Notes: generated by a model not told the origin, from the sequence alone. Counted from the stretch's first letter, positions 10,777-21,320 are shown. The stretch is 64,000 nucleotides of DNA from Anthoceros angustus (GCA_010909165.1 MU008186.1:310001-374000); one strand, 5' to 3'. Program-made: numbers and translations.

Positions 10777-11106
10777 CCGTTGCTGAGGGGCCGAATGACT
10801 GCCCTTCGCACGAGTTTGTCACCCTCCTGCATACAGACGCTGAGATCCAGAATCGGTTGTACTTTGTTTCGTCCTTAAGCATGTAAATTGTTCCCTTCCT
10901 TTTAAGCAAGTCCTTCTGGAAACCTTTTGATGAAAAAGTGAACGTTGCTAAGGGGCCGAATGACTGCCCTTCGCACGAGTTTGTCACCCTCCTGCATACA
11001 GACGCTGAGATCCAGAATCGGTTGTACTTTGTTTCGTCCTTAAGCATGTAAATTGTTCCCTTCCTTTTAAGCAAGTCCTTCTGGAAACCTTTTGATGAAA
11101 AAGTGA
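10777..11106. repeat. 165-bp perfect-looking tandem duplication
   Basis: Two consecutive 165-bp units (10777-10941, 10942-11106) are nearly identical; the first difference seen is GAGGGG versus AAGGGG. Because 165 is a multiple of three, a minus-strand frame stays open through both (DLLKRKGTIYMLKDETKYNR, twice). No known domain was recognised. The similarity implies a recent duplication. Confidence 0.9.
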
Positions 11107-11667
11107 AAATTCTGCACAATGTCAACCCAAAGATTTTGATGAAACATCTTGGCCGGGCTGAGAAAAGTTATCCAGTTAGTTCAGATTTCCATCTCCGCAA
11201 CTAGATAGGTGGTTTCATGGGAACATCTCTTCTCAATGAGGAAAATCACGGGTTCCGCTAGATCGAGTCAAGATTGGAGTGTCTCGGGTGACTGAGTGCC
11301 TACGAAAGGCTGATGATACAGGGCAAACACTGCTTTCCTTCCCCACAGTTTCAACCAATAGCGGCTGGAACCTCTTATGTTCTATCCCATGGTATGCATT
11401 CCTAGCCCAGCAAAAATTAGTTGTCGACCTTCGGTAGTGTCACCATGGGATCCAGCAAATGTGTAGCAGAAGAAGGAGAGCTGTACAAGACTAGAAGATG
11501 TTTTGCTTTAGCTTGAATCCAAGTACACACACATCATTTTCACCTGGAAACTGCTTAGGAGTCTACTGGAGATGCTTTGCCGAGTTTGTATGGGCCGGTA
11601 GGGAATTGGCCATGCCTGGTCCGAAGCCTACGGTGAATGTGAGGGAAGCCAGCGATCTGGTACCAGA
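11107..11667. other. 5' flank of the PPR gene, no other gene seen
   Basis: Non-coding in appearance. A short frame at 11498 overlaps the PPR start in another frame and looks like a shadow or 5' UTR. No TATA box stands out. Confidence 0.35.
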
Positions 11668-14600
11668 ATGTGTTGTATCATCTGCACTACGAGCCCAGCT
11701 GACGCGGTGGAGCTGGAGTGCGGGTCCAGGCTTGGCTCCACGGGTTCACCGTACGCTTCTGCGACTCATGGCTTCCTGCCGCCCTGCACTTCATTCCCAC
11801 CAAGGGCAGCACGGCCTCTTGTGGCAGCAGCTTTTCTGGACCCGACAACTGCATATCGCTGGAACGAGATATGTCCTAGGAGGAGCTTTTGCGTGGATGG
11901 GAGGTTGAGTGCCTCGGAAAGGCCGATGGGTCGTGGTGCCTTATCCAGCTGGAACTTGTTGGATGATCGTGACCCTTGCAGGCCTGCAGGATACGAAAGA
12001 CGAATGACGACTGAATTGGTGAGCAAACTATGTCAGCAGGGCCAGCTCACTGAAGCTGTCGAGGCTCTGGGAGTCCTGGTGCAGAAAGATTGCCCTGTTT
12101 CTCGGTCTTTGTTTTATAATGTCGTGAAGAAATGTGTTGTTCAGAAGGACCTGGTTCTGGGTCGCCGTGTCCATGCCCTCACCGTGAGCAAGGGGTATGA
12201 GTCGGATACGTTCTTGTGCAACCACATCCTGCGAATGTATGCTTCGCATGCCAGGTTGCAAGAAGCGATGGATGTGTTCACCATGGTAGCTAAACCAGAT
12301 GCCTTTATGTGGTCTGCTGTGATTTCTTCGCATGTTAAACTTGGACAAGGTAAGCAGGCCATACAACTGTATCATGGTATGCGCAGTTCCAGTGTGAAGC
12401 CTGATGGTCATGTGTTCGTAGCAGCCCTTCAGGCTTGTGCAAGGGGAGGAGACTTGGAAACTGGGAAGCTGGTGCATGACGATGTTTTGGCCAGTGGAGT
12501 TGAGCCTGATTTGTTTGTTTGTAATGCATTGGTAGACATGTATGCAAAATGTGGCAGCTTGGAAGATGCACAAAGGGTCTTTGACGGACTTGGTGAGAAA
12601 GATGCTGTGACTTGGACAGCTCTAATAGCAGGATATTGCCAGCAGGGCATGGGCCATGAAGCTCTTCGTCTTTGCAGTGGGATGCAAGACGAAGGCATCA
12701 CCGCACCTGATTCTGTGACATTTGTATGCCTCTTGCAGGCATGTGCTAGTGTGGGTATCCCAGCTTTAGAAAAGGGGAAGCAGCTTCATGCCCAGATTCG
12801 GCACCGAGGAGTTCTGGGTGATGTGCTTGTGGCTAACAGTTTGGTAAACATGTATGCGAAATGTGGCAGCTTGGAAGATGCTCAAAGTGTATTTGACGGG
12901 CTTGCTCAGAAAGATGTGGTTACGTGGAATGCCATGATTGCAGGATATGCAAAGTGCGGGAGCTTAGAGGACGCCCAGCGATTGTTTGACAGATTTGGTA
13001 AGAAAAATGTGGTGACTTGGAACACCATGATCGCAGGGTATTCCCAGCAGGGCATGGGCCAGGAGGCCCTTCGCCTTTATGGGGCAATGCAAGACGAAGG
13101 AGTCACTTCACCTGATTCTGTGACATTTGTTTGCCTCCTGCAGGCATGCACAAGCGTGGGCAAGCTCGCCTTGGACGATGGATTGCAGCTTCATGTGCAA
13201 ATTAGACAGCGAGGACTTCAAGCTGATGTGTCTATAGCTAATAGCCTGGTAAACATGTATGCAAAGTGTAGCAACTTGAAAGAGGCACAAGCAGTGTTTG
13301 ATGAACTGCCCCAAAAGGATGTGGTGACCTGGACCACTCTGATAGCAGGATATACCCAGCAGGGCATGGGTGATGAAGCCCTTCTTCTATACAATGCCAT
13401 GCAACACCAAGGCATTGGTGCACCTGATGCTGTGACATTCGTGTGCCTTCTGCAAGCTTGTGCAATTGTAGGCATCCCAGCATTGAAGAATGGGAGGCAG
13501 CTTCATGGACAGATCAGAGAACGAGGGCTTCAGGGTGATGTCTTTGTAGCCAACAGCTTGGTGAACATGTATGCAAAATGTGGCAGCTTAGCGGGTGCTC
13601 AGGTTGTGTTTGATGGACTTGGTCACAAGAATGTGGTGACATGGAATTCCATGATAGCAGGGTATTCCCAACATGGCATGGGACGGGAAGCGCTCTGTCT
13701 CTACGGGGCCATGCAAGAAGAAGGCACTGTTGTACCCAATTCTGTGACATTTGTGTGCCTCCTGCAGGCATGTGCAACCATCGGCACCCTTGCTCTGGAG
13801 AAGGGGAAGCAGCTTCATGCTCACGTTAGAGAGCAAGGACTTGAAGCAGATTTGTTTGTAGCCACGAGCTTGGTTAACATGTATGCAAAGTGTGGCAGCC
13901 TAGAGAATGCACAGCTCGTATTTGATGGACTTGATGAAAAAGCCACGGTATTGTGGAGCACCTTGATAACAGGATATTCCCAGCAGGGCATGGGCCAGCA
14001 GGCCCTGCACCTTTACAGGGCTATGCAGAAAGAAGGCGTTGCTGCCACTGACCGTGTGACATTCATATGCCTCCTACAGGCATGTGCAAATGTGGCTGCT
14101 TTGGACCTGGGAAGGCAGCTTCATGCACAGATTGAAGAACAAGGGCTTCAAGCTGATGTTCTTGTAGCTGTCAGTTTGATGAACATGTATGCAAAGTCTG
14201 GGAGCACAACTGATGCACAACACGTGTTCAATGCACTGCCAGTAAGAGACGAAGTTGCCTGGAATTCACTGATTTCAGGCTACACCCGTCAAGGAGACAG
14301 TGCAGTGGTGTTCCACTTGTTTCACAAGATGATTAAGGATGGTGTACGGCCATCGGGCATCACATTCCTGTGTATACTAACAGTATGCAGTCATGCAGGC
14401 CTAGTGAACGAGGGACATGAGTACTTCTCAGATATGAGCAGACACTACGGCATCACGCCAACAGGAGAGCACTACACATGCATGGTGGATCTCTTGGGTC
14501 GTGCAGGCCAATTGGACGAGGCACTAGCTGTGATAAGCACAATGCCTGTGCCGCCTAATGCTCCAGTTTGGCACACTCTTCTAGGTGCTTGTCGAAAGTG

Positions 14601-14886
14601 GAGCAACGTTCAGGTCGGACTCCGTGCTTTTCATGAAGCACTGAAGCTGGACAAAACAGACGCCGCAGCATATGTGTTGATGTCAAGCATATACACTGGC
14701 GCCCAGATGTGGGAGCAGGCTCATGACTTGCAGGCAAAAAGGATATTCATCGGGGCATCCAAGCAACCAGGCCAGACCTGGTGGACAGACATGGACGGAC
14801 TAGTCCATAGTTTTTGGGTCGGGGATAGAGGGCTCCTGAGTCCTGATAGGAAAGGTGCATACCACAAACCTTTTTCCCACACCTGA
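11668..14886 (+). CDS. PLS-class pentatricopeptide repeat protein, E-subgroup, intronless
   Basis: 1072-codon open frame. PPR proteins of this class bind organellar RNA base by base and direct editing, cleavage or splicing. From residue ~110 the protein is a run of PPR motifs arranged as ~100-aa P-L-S triplets. Hallmarks recur: LVNMYAKCGSLEDAQ, FDGL..KDVVTWN(A/T)MIAGY, SVTFVCLLQACA, and ALEKGKQLHAQIR; I count about 20 motifs. An extra half-unit (MIAGYAKCGSLEDAQRLFDR) is inserted near 12930-13010. After the last S motif come HYTCMVDLLGRAGQLDEAL, the E motif (VWHTLLGACRKW to AAAYVLMSSIY) and an E+-like tail (TWWTDMDGLVHSFWVGDRG). No DYW deaminase domain follows before the stop. The N-terminus may be an organelle transit peptide; internal Mets near 11933 and 12004 are alternative starts. 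Fragments of the same family lie at 7.6-8.3, 9.3-9.5 and 21.0-21.3 kb. Confidence 0.95.
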   Translation: MCCIICTTSPADAVELECGSRLGSTGSPYASATHGFLPPCTSFPPRAARPLVAAAFLDPTTAYRWNEICPRRSFCVDGRLSASERPMGRGALSSWNLLDDRDPCRPAGYERRMTTELVSKLCQQGQLTEAVEALGVLVQKDCPVSRSLFYNVVKKCVVQKDLVLGRRVHALTVSKGYESDTFLCNHILRMYASHARLQEAMDVFTMVAKPDAFMWSAVISSHVKLGQGKQAIQLYHGMRSSSVKPDGHVFVAALQACARGGDLETGKLVHDDVLASGVEPDLFVCNALVDMYAKCGSLEDAQRVFDGLGEKDAVTWTALIAGYCQQGMGHEALRLCSGMQDEGITAPDSVTFVCLLQACASVGIPALEKGKQLHAQIRHRGVLGDVLVANSLVNMYAKCGSLEDAQSVFDGLAQKDVVTWNAMIAGYAKCGSLEDAQRLFDRFGKKNVVTWNTMIAGYSQQGMGQEALRLYGAMQDEGVTSPDSVTFVCLLQACTSVGKLALDDGLQLHVQIRQRGLQADVSIANSLVNMYAKCSNLKEAQAVFDELPQKDVVTWTTLIAGYTQQGMGDEALLLYNAMQHQGIGAPDAVTFVCLLQACAIVGIPALKNGRQLHGQIRERGLQGDVFVANSLVNMYAKCGSLAGAQVVFDGLGHKNVVTWNSMIAGYSQHGMGREALCLYGAMQEEGTVVPNSVTFVCLLQACATIGTLALEKGKQLHAHVREQGLEADLFVATSLVNMYAKCGSLENAQLVFDGLDEKATVLWSTLITGYSQQGMGQQALHLYRAMQKEGVAATDRVTFICLLQACANVAALDLGRQLHAQIEEQGLQADVLVAVSLMNMYAKSGSTTDAQHVFNALPVRDEVAWNSLISGYTRQGDSAVVFHLFHKMIKDGVRPSGITFLCILTVCSHAGLVNEGHEYFSDMSRHYGITPTGEHYTCMVDLLGRAGQLDEALAVISTMPVPPNAPVWHTLLGACRKWSNVQVGLRAFHEALKLDKTDAAAYVLMSSIYTGAQMWEQAHDLQAKRIFIGASKQPGQTWWTDMDGLVHSFWVGDRGLLSPDRKGAYHKPFSHT

Positions 14887-15420
14887 AAGCACCTAATATG
14901 AAACGTCTAAAATAGGAACTATCTTGGAACATGTACAGTCGCCAAGAGCTACCCGAAGTGGAGGCTCATGGATACACAACCGATACACAACTTCATCCGA
15001 CAGGACAAAAAAGCCTTATCAGATCATGGAAATTGGAGAGTGTTCTACTAGGTTGGCGATAAAGAAATTTAGATCCAAGCAACACTACATAGCTACCAAT
15101 GACAGTAGATGGCATGGCAACCTTGAATTCTATCTCATAATTCGAGGGTGAGATCACTTTGATAATGTTCTACTCGCGATAGAGTCTGCCTCATCTCAAT
15201 TTGACAATATTCTATTCTTGACAGAGTCCGACTTTGTCAAGCATACTGTGGTAGTGAATCTGATCAAACTAAACTTGACAATGCATTACAACAAACGGTA
15301 TTATTGTTTGCTATCACATTCGATACACAATGCAAAGAAAAGATGGTGTAATTGTTTGCTATTGAGGTTTGATACACAATGTGACATAGAATGCAAAGCT
15401 TGCCTGGTGCACGTCCAAGC
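14887..15420. other. AT-rich non-genic stretch
   Basis: No coding signal. Loosely repeated phrases around GTTCTACT and GATACACAA(T/C) occur at 15050-15390. It leads into the duplicated unit A. Confidence 0.4.
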
Positions 15421-15576
15421 ATCTATAATGTTTGATCCATGACTCATGTTAACATTACTTTAGTTTCTTTGTATCTATAATGTTTGATCCATGACTCATG
15501 TTAACATTACTTTAGTTTCTTTGTATCTATAATGTTTGATCCATGACTCATGTTAACATTACTTTAGTTTCTTTGT
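15421..15576. repeat. 52-bp tandem repeat, 3 copies
   Basis: Units start ATCTATAATGTTTGATCC at 15421, 15473 and 15525 and are essentially identical. A single diverged version (GAGAATGTTTGGTCC) lies at ~18998-19030 in the second duplicated unit, so expansion happened after the large duplication. Confidence 0.9.
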
Positions 15577-15836
15577 TCGATCAACTGTTGCAGTAGACTG
15601 TTGAGGGTTTACATTATTATTATTATTTTAGGAGATTTTGGTCTCACACATAATAATTTAAGAATTTACATGAGGGAACTCCGCGCACCCATTAAATTGC
15701 ATATCAACATTCAATACCTGCCTATGTAAGATAAGCTTAGCTTTTAATTTCTCCTTGAATATTTGTTGAAGGAAATGAATATTTATATAATAGTTATAAA
15801 AATAATCAAACTCTCAGAACTATTTATCTCTTCGCC

Positions 15837-15906
15837 TATAAAAAGGAGATAGTAAACTTCTACTTCCAAACTTGTCTTCACGACATTCCTTTCTAGGTCT
15901 TTGGAA
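15837..15906 (+). promoter_or_regulatory. Putative TATA promoter and 5' leader, unit A
   Basis: TATAAAAAGG at 15837 is followed ~20 bp later by ACTTCCAAACTTGTCT and CATTCCTTTCTAGG. The same arrangement is conserved at 19196-19266 ahead of the paralogous small gene, although surrounding DNA has diverged. This suggests a real core promoter and leader for the small gene at 16.9 kb, with long 5' introns or UTR between. Confidence 0.45.
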
Positions 15907-16885
15907 CGGCTTGCACGGGGCGGAATGTGACTTGGCGTGGTATCATAGTTTGTGTTGTTGCGGATTTGACAACTTGGTACGTACATGCACCTTGAAGTTG
16001 CATGCCTATTCCAGCAACTAGTTGAAGTTGCTACCATGAGCCATCTTCTTGACTCGAGCTGTAGTTACTTGTGCAACTATTGTCACCATGTCCCACCTTC
16101 CTCTTTAGATCTTTGTGTAGTTACTTGTGCGCCTCGATGAGACTAATGCCTGTGACTTGTCACTTCTGTCACAAAGTTACTTGTGCGCCTTGGCGAGAAT
16201 GATACCCTTGACTAGTCGCTAATGTAGCTTGATTTGTGATGTTGAGTTCCTTGGTGAGAATGATACCCTTGACTTAACGCTTATGCAGCTTGATTTGTGA
16301 TGTTGAGTTCCTTGGCAAGAGTGATACCCTTGACTTGTCGCTTATGTGGCTTGATTTGTGATGCTGAGTTCTTCATTCGTAGTAACACGTAAAGGTGGTG
16401 ATAGGTACCAAACAACAATGTTGTTTTGTTTTACGCATGTCTTTAACATGACCTACCGGGGTTTCGCTTTTGAACTTGTATCATCATATGTTTCTTTGCT
16501 TTCTAAGCTTCGAATTTCAAGTAATGAGTATATGTTTGACTTATAATTGCTCAAATAAAATAATTCTAACTTGGGTTTGGAATTTAACTGTGAATTCCTG
16601 ACGAACAATTAGGGGTGCGTAACTTTGGGTGGGCCTACAGCTGTGGATTTTGTTTTAAGCATGTCTTCGAGCATGACCGTTTGTCTATGTTGCGAGGGAG
16701 TTTCATTTTTGAACTTATATGATCATGACCTTTTTGCCAACTGTGTTAATTTACTGTTGTAATGTGTTGGACTCCTAGATGCTTCAATAAACTAACCCTA
16801 ATTTAGCATCTCTCAGAGTTCATAGCCCCTTGTGTTTCAGACTTTCAATGAATGTGAAGGTTAACCCTTTCAACTACCTGTACAG

Positions 16886-17188
16886 ATGGGGGGTGGAGCA
16901 AAGAAGGTCGAAGCTCCTTCCCGTGCCATGGAGCATCATGAGGATTCTAGTTCCTTGATTCCTGAACGGAATGCACCTCCTGTATTTCTAGTAAGGAATA
17001 AAAGAAAGGTTTTCCATGTGGAGGTTGATGAAGGTGCTGCCATGCTCCGAGCCTTGGAGGGAGTGCATGTTGTGAATGGTTTAGTGGGCACAATTGAAGA
17101 GCGGTATCGCCTGGGTACCGAAGATTTGTTCTACCGCCCTAAGAAGAAAGGACGCACGGCAGGTGGTCCTACTAATAGTGCGAAGTGA
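16886..17188 (+). CDS. Unknown small protein, copy A of a paralogous pair
   Basis: 100 codons from ATG 16886; an internal ATG at 16928 aligns better with copy B. I do not recognise the family. Conserved with copy B (20520-20885): PVFL(V/A)RNKRK, FLRA(M/L)EGV, VVNGL, and a basic tail ED(L/F)(L/F)YRPKK(K/R)GRTAGGP, which looks like a nuclear localisation signal. Differences from copy B are frame-preserving. A CAG acceptor-like site sits directly before the ATG, so this is probably the last exon of a gene starting near 15.86 kb. Function unknown. Confidence 0.5.
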   Translation: MGGGAKKVEAPSRAMEHHEDSSSLIPERNAPPVFLVRNKRKVFHVEVDEGAAMLRALEGVHVVNGLVGTIEERYRLGTEDLFYRPKKKGRTAGGPTNSAK

Positions 17189-17309
17189 GCATTTTGATAA
17201 GGCAGATTGAGGCTTTCGGAGTGGTTTTAGAAGGATATATACGTATGAAATATTCTTTAAAACAGTTTCTGGTTACCTTCATTTTGCAAGTATGTAGTTG
17301 TAACATTGG

Positions 17310-17640
17310 ACCTCCTGGTGGTGGAGGGAGCTCATACTCCAGCCAGCATCTCTCAGTTAACGTTCTACCCTGTATTAAAGGACTCAGACAAGGCTGGGCC
17401 ACCATTTAGACTAGCAGCAGCAAAGCCCTCACGAGCAGCTTCAGCCGAAGGTGCGGAGTTCACCTGCACAAATGTTGCAACTGCCCCAGTACACGGCTTG
17501 TTTTGTGTTGAGCTTGATGTAGTTTCTGCAAGCCCTTCGAATCACAAAAGAAAACATGTCCACCAAGGTACCAGGAAAGAAGGGGGTGAGGAAGAATTGC
17601 ACGTGGCTTCTGATCACCAAATGCAGCGGTGATCTTGATT
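17310..17640. repeat. 330-bp block shared by units A and B
   Basis: It aligns with ~21402-21720. Shared phrases are GGTGGAGG(A)GGGAG.TCATACTCC, GGGCCACCATTTAGACT, GAGCAGCTTCAGCCGAAG and GCGGAGTTCACCTGCACA. It links the small gene to the HisRS pseudogene in both copies. Not recognisably coding. Confidence 0.75.
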
Positions 17641-18530
17641 GCTATATCCACTTTACCCTTCCTGATGGTCTGTTTCTCTGGTTAGACTGCCCACAAACGT
17701 GATATGACAACGAGAGGAAGCCCAATTAGGTCCATTCCTCCACCGACCTTTCTCTAGTCTTCTTCCATGATGGCAAATACTCGCTCGATTCCCAAACTTA
17801 TCCCTACAGCAGGTACATCTTTGGGGCTGAACATGCCTACCAGTTTGTCACACCTTCCTCCAGCCGCTGTTGAGCCAACCTGCAGAGGTCCAACAAGGAG
17901 TTGAGTCAAGAAGGTGAAGAGCTTCTGAAGTGGAACATGCATAAACGCAGCAGTTACGGCATGGCCAAGGCATGCCTCTGTAGTAGTCCAGGCCTCGAAC
18001 GAGGCTCAGGACAAACAGAAATCAGGGTAGACATTTCTCAGCAGACAAGTACTTGAAGAGCAAACCCAGCTCGTCCAGTGCAGATTTCGCCCCATCATGC
18101 TGCAGAAAGATGCTGCCTTCTTGACGCAACTCCGCCAACAGGTTCTGTGGCTGACCATATACTTGCACCAACAGACCAGGCCCTTCTCCTCTACCTCTAG
18201 CAGTTGGTTTAGGGTTTTCGGGGCTCACTGTTGTTACAATAGGTACTAGTTCTCTCAGACAGCCATTTGCTTCGAACCAAAATCCCTTGCGCCCTGCACG
18301 GGCACATCCATTTTCTTCTCCTTCATCTCGCCAATCACCTATGCTCCTCCATGACCAAAATCTCCAAAATATCTCGCAAGACAGCGCGGCTACGGCATCC
18401 GCCAGAACCGGCAAATGGGAAACGCAACGCCATGCACCAGCCAGGCAGCTCTGCCCATCGCTACAGCTTCCGATCGCTCAATGTCTTCCAATTCCTCTTT
18501 GGTGATTCCCTCCAGAGATGGCGCGCCAAG
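17636..18530 (-). pseudogene. HisRS pseudogene, unit A
   Basis: A degraded, intron-containing copy of the HisRS gene at 3447-6585. It includes exon 5 on the minus strand ([11 protein letters not shown] then [14 protein letters not shown]), the following intron (GGAGTTGAGTCAAGAAGGTG on the plus strand), and the C-terminal end of exon 4. It then jumps through small pieces of exon 2 and exon 1 (around the antisense of [16 protein letters not shown], ~18375-18425). Internal deletions and frameshifts are many. Intron retention shows DNA-level duplication, not retroposition. Confidence 0.9.
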
Positions 18531-18535
18531 AGATG

Positions 18536-18592
18536 GCCATCTTCAACTCCGGGGTCCACTACTTGACCAACCGACAAACATTCAGCTGACAA
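18536..18592. repeat. Inverted copy of the flank at 25155-25222
   Basis: CCACTACTTGACCAACCGAC followed by AAACATTCAGCTGACA matches in reverse complement a segment just beyond the unit B/C HisRS pseudogene at 25155-25222. It marks the outer boundary of both HisRS copies. Confidence 0.65.
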
Positions 18593-18599
18593 TCAAATT

Positions 18600-19195
18600 C
18601 GTGGACAATTTTCATTTCACTTTATTTATCTTCAGGACATATGCTAAGACTCTACAAGGTAAGGCGTTACAAAACAAGAAGCACTTTATATAGATATGTC
18701 AAAGTATATATCTAAGCTCCCGTGCTTATGGGCTTCTTTCTATCGATTTTTCCTTATTAAACAAAACGATTCTTATCTAAGCTCCGCACTGGGATTTTGA
18801 TCTTGCACTTATTTGCTACCTACTTAGATTTGATATAGGTACATATAGTGCAAAACCTGGCTCGTTTTGCTTTACGAACAAAAAGATTCTTATATAAGCT
18901 CCGCACTGGGATTTTGATCTTGCACTTGTTTGCTACCTACTCAGATTTGATATAGGTACATACAATGCAAAGCCTGGCTCATGCACATCCGGGCATCGAG
19001 AATGTTTGGTCCATTGATATCATATGACGTTCAATTTTTATCAAATAAATTATTGCAGCAAAGGTTTTGGGTTTTCATACCTCTTAATGTAAGATAGAGC
19101 TTAGTTATTATTTGATTAATAAGATAAAAATATATATCTAGTGTATAAAATAGTGATAAAAAGGATGAACTCTTGAAAACATTCATCTTTTCATC
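18600..19195. other. AT-rich spacer with a ~115-bp tandem duplication
   Basis: GATTCTTATNTAAGCTCCGC and ACTGGGATTTTGATCTTGCA occur twice (~18770-18870 and ~18885-18975). Otherwise AT-rich, with no coding signal. Confidence 0.6.
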
Positions 19196-19266
19196 TATAA
19201 AAAAGTGATACTGAACTTTTACTTCCAAACTTGTCTCCTGACATTCCTTTCTAGGGATTTGGAGCG
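19196..19266 (+). promoter_or_regulatory. Putative TATA promoter and 5' leader, unit B
   Basis: TATAAAAAAGTG at 19196 followed by CTTCCAAACTTGTCT and GACATTCCTTTCTAGG matches the arrangement at 15837-15906 of unit A. Downstream (19330-19740) there are internal repeats such as CATGCCTGCT..CGACGACTAGGCGAAGATGC (two copies) and CCTTGGTGAGAC. Confidence 0.45.
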
Positions 19267-20519
19267 GCCTGCGCCGCGGTGTCATAACTTGTGACCTAGC
19301 GGGCGGTGTCATAGCTTGTGTGGGGACTCCAGAATTTGGTACGTGCTCAATCCATTGGGCGTACGTAGGTGTGTATAGCTTGAGGTCGCATGCCTGCTCT
19401 GTCGACGACTAGGCGAAGATGCTACCATGACCTAGCTTCTTCACTACATCTATAGCTTGAGGTCGCATGCCTGCTGTGCCGACGACTAGGCGAAGATGCT
19501 ACCATGACCTAGCTTCTTCACTACATCTTTGTGTAGTTTCTTGTGCGCCTTGGCGAGGCTGATACTCTTCACTTGTTACTATGCCTTGGTGAGACGGCCT
19601 CAGTGAGACTTGGTACCCTTCACTTACTACTGTGCTGTGCCTTGGTGAGACCGCCTTGGTGAGACTATACCCTTTACTTGTTACCGCACCTTGGTGAGCC
19701 CACCTTGGTGAGACTAGAACCTATGACTTGTTACGTAACAGTCTTGTGCTAAGTTGATTTGTGATGTTGGGTTCCTGATTAACAATAACGTGATTGATAG
19801 CTTTCAGTCGGGGACCTATTGGCTACTAGATTTTGTTTTAAGCATGTATGAGTATCAATTTGTTGTGTTATGGCATTTCGCTTTTAAATTAATAGCATCA
19901 TGACCTTCTGCTAGATGATCGTTTGTCTTTCTAACCTCAATTTTAGTAATGAGCTTGTGTTTGACGTCTAGTTGCTTAAACAAACTAATTCAAATTTGGG
20001 TTAGTTTTTTGACCGAGTTGGGGTCCGACTATAGTTGCACGTTTGGTTCAAACATATATTCAAGCATATAACCTTTGTACGTTTGGTTCAAACATATATT
20101 CGAGCATATAACCTTTGTCTTGTTGTCAGGGTTTCATATTTTTGAACTTCTATCATCATGGCCTTCCTACATATGGTTCTTTGACTTTTGTACACTAAGG
20201 GATTTAGTAATTGGGATGTATTTGACTTCTTATGGCTTTCATAAACTGATCCTCAAAAAATATAGTTTAATATTTTTAAGATATATATGAGTAAGTTTGA
20301 TGTATTTCAATTAATATTTTGATTGAATGTATAAATAAATTTACAGGTCTTCATTGCTTTCGAATCCATTCGTGGTGCCTCGGGCCCATCCCGTTCCGGA
20401 AGTAAGCCTATATCTTAAATGCTCTCAGCCTTGGCCTTTTTGTTTGAGACTTTTGGTGTTAATCCTTTAAATTGTATGTTTCAAGGTGAAGCAAAGAATT
20501 GAAAGCTCCTCCTAGTACC

Positions 20520-20885
20520 ATGGATGAGGATTCTAGTTCCATGAGCATATCGTCCTCTGATCTTACAAGTGTATCCTCGGGGAGCTCCTACGGACCAAGC
20601 CTCTCTCATGTTTCAGACGCACCCTCAAGCGTACCCGGGGTACCTCGACGGAATGGATCTCCTGTATTTCTGGCAAGGAACAAGAGAAAGTTTTTCCGGG
20701 TTGGGGATAATGAAGACGATGCTTTCCTCAGAGCTATGGAGGGTGTGCTTGTCGTGAATGGTCTGGACCACATAATTAACACTAGAACTTCGAAGACTAC
20801 GTACGGAGCGTTCGGTGAGGATCTGTTATACCGCCCTAAGAAGAGAGGACGCACGGCAGGTGGTCCCGATGATAGTGCGAACTGA
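20520..20885 (+). CDS. Unknown small protein, copy B of a paralogous pair
   Basis: 121 residues from ATG 20520 (MDEDSSSMSISSSDL). A Ser-rich acidic N-terminus of ~45 aa precedes the conserved part: PVFLARNKRKFFRV, DAFLRAMEGVLVVNGL, EDLLYRPKKRGRTAGGP. The Ser-rich stretch is shorter in copy A. Both copies remain open while the HisRS sequences duplicated with them have decayed, which suggests selection on this gene. Function unknown; the basic tail may be a nuclear localisation signal. Confidence 0.55.
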   Translation: MDEDSSSMSISSSDLTSVSSGSSYGPSLSHVSDAPSSVPGVPRRNGSPVFLARNKRKFFRVGDNEDDAFLRAMEGVLVVNGLDHIINTRTSKTTYGAFGEDLLYRPKKRGRTAGGPDDSAN

Positions 20886-21039
20886 GCATCTTTAGTGGGC
20901 GAATGAGACAACCGGAGTGGATTTAGAGGATATACTTTTAAAATATTCTTTGAAATGATTTTGTGGTGACTTGTGTGCTCGAAGACGCAGATCTGGACAT
21001 ACTACCATAGCTTGTCGAGCTCCTTCCTACCTTCCTTCC

Positions 21040-21320
21040 TTGCGTGGCCTGTGGAATACAGAACATGAACAGACTTCCGATACATGTTGATCAAACTGCC
21101 ACCTACAGAGGCATTATCCTGAAACCCTTGCTGTACAATCTGTGCATGCAACTGCCCTCCCCAGACACAAAGCTGTCACATTTGCACACGCTTGCAGGAG
21201 ACACCATCACATGTCAAGGTTCGGGTACAACTATGCCTTCTTCCTGCATAGCGGGCTGTGTAGCCCAAGGGCTTCATGCCCCATCCCCTGCTGGGATTGC
21301 AAATCAGTTAAACTCGCAGG
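21040..21320 (-). pseudogene. PPR gene fragment inside unit B
   Basis: On the minus strand degraded PPR sequence is readable: an MGHEAL-like start, CLLQACANVTALCLGR, LHAQIVQQG, and SLINMYRKS near 21060. Stops and shifts interrupt it. Unit A lacks it, so it was probably inserted into unit B after duplication. Confidence 0.7.

Noticed and set aside
10424-11125. 233-codon minus frame
   Set aside because: Kept open partly by the 165-bp duplication; no domain recognised, so only the repeat is reported.
12028-13836. Several minus-strand frames with repeated HFAYM/HILHTC phrases
   Set aside because: Complement of the PPR repeats. The same shadow pattern at 9.3 and 21.1 kb was useful only to spot PPR fragments.
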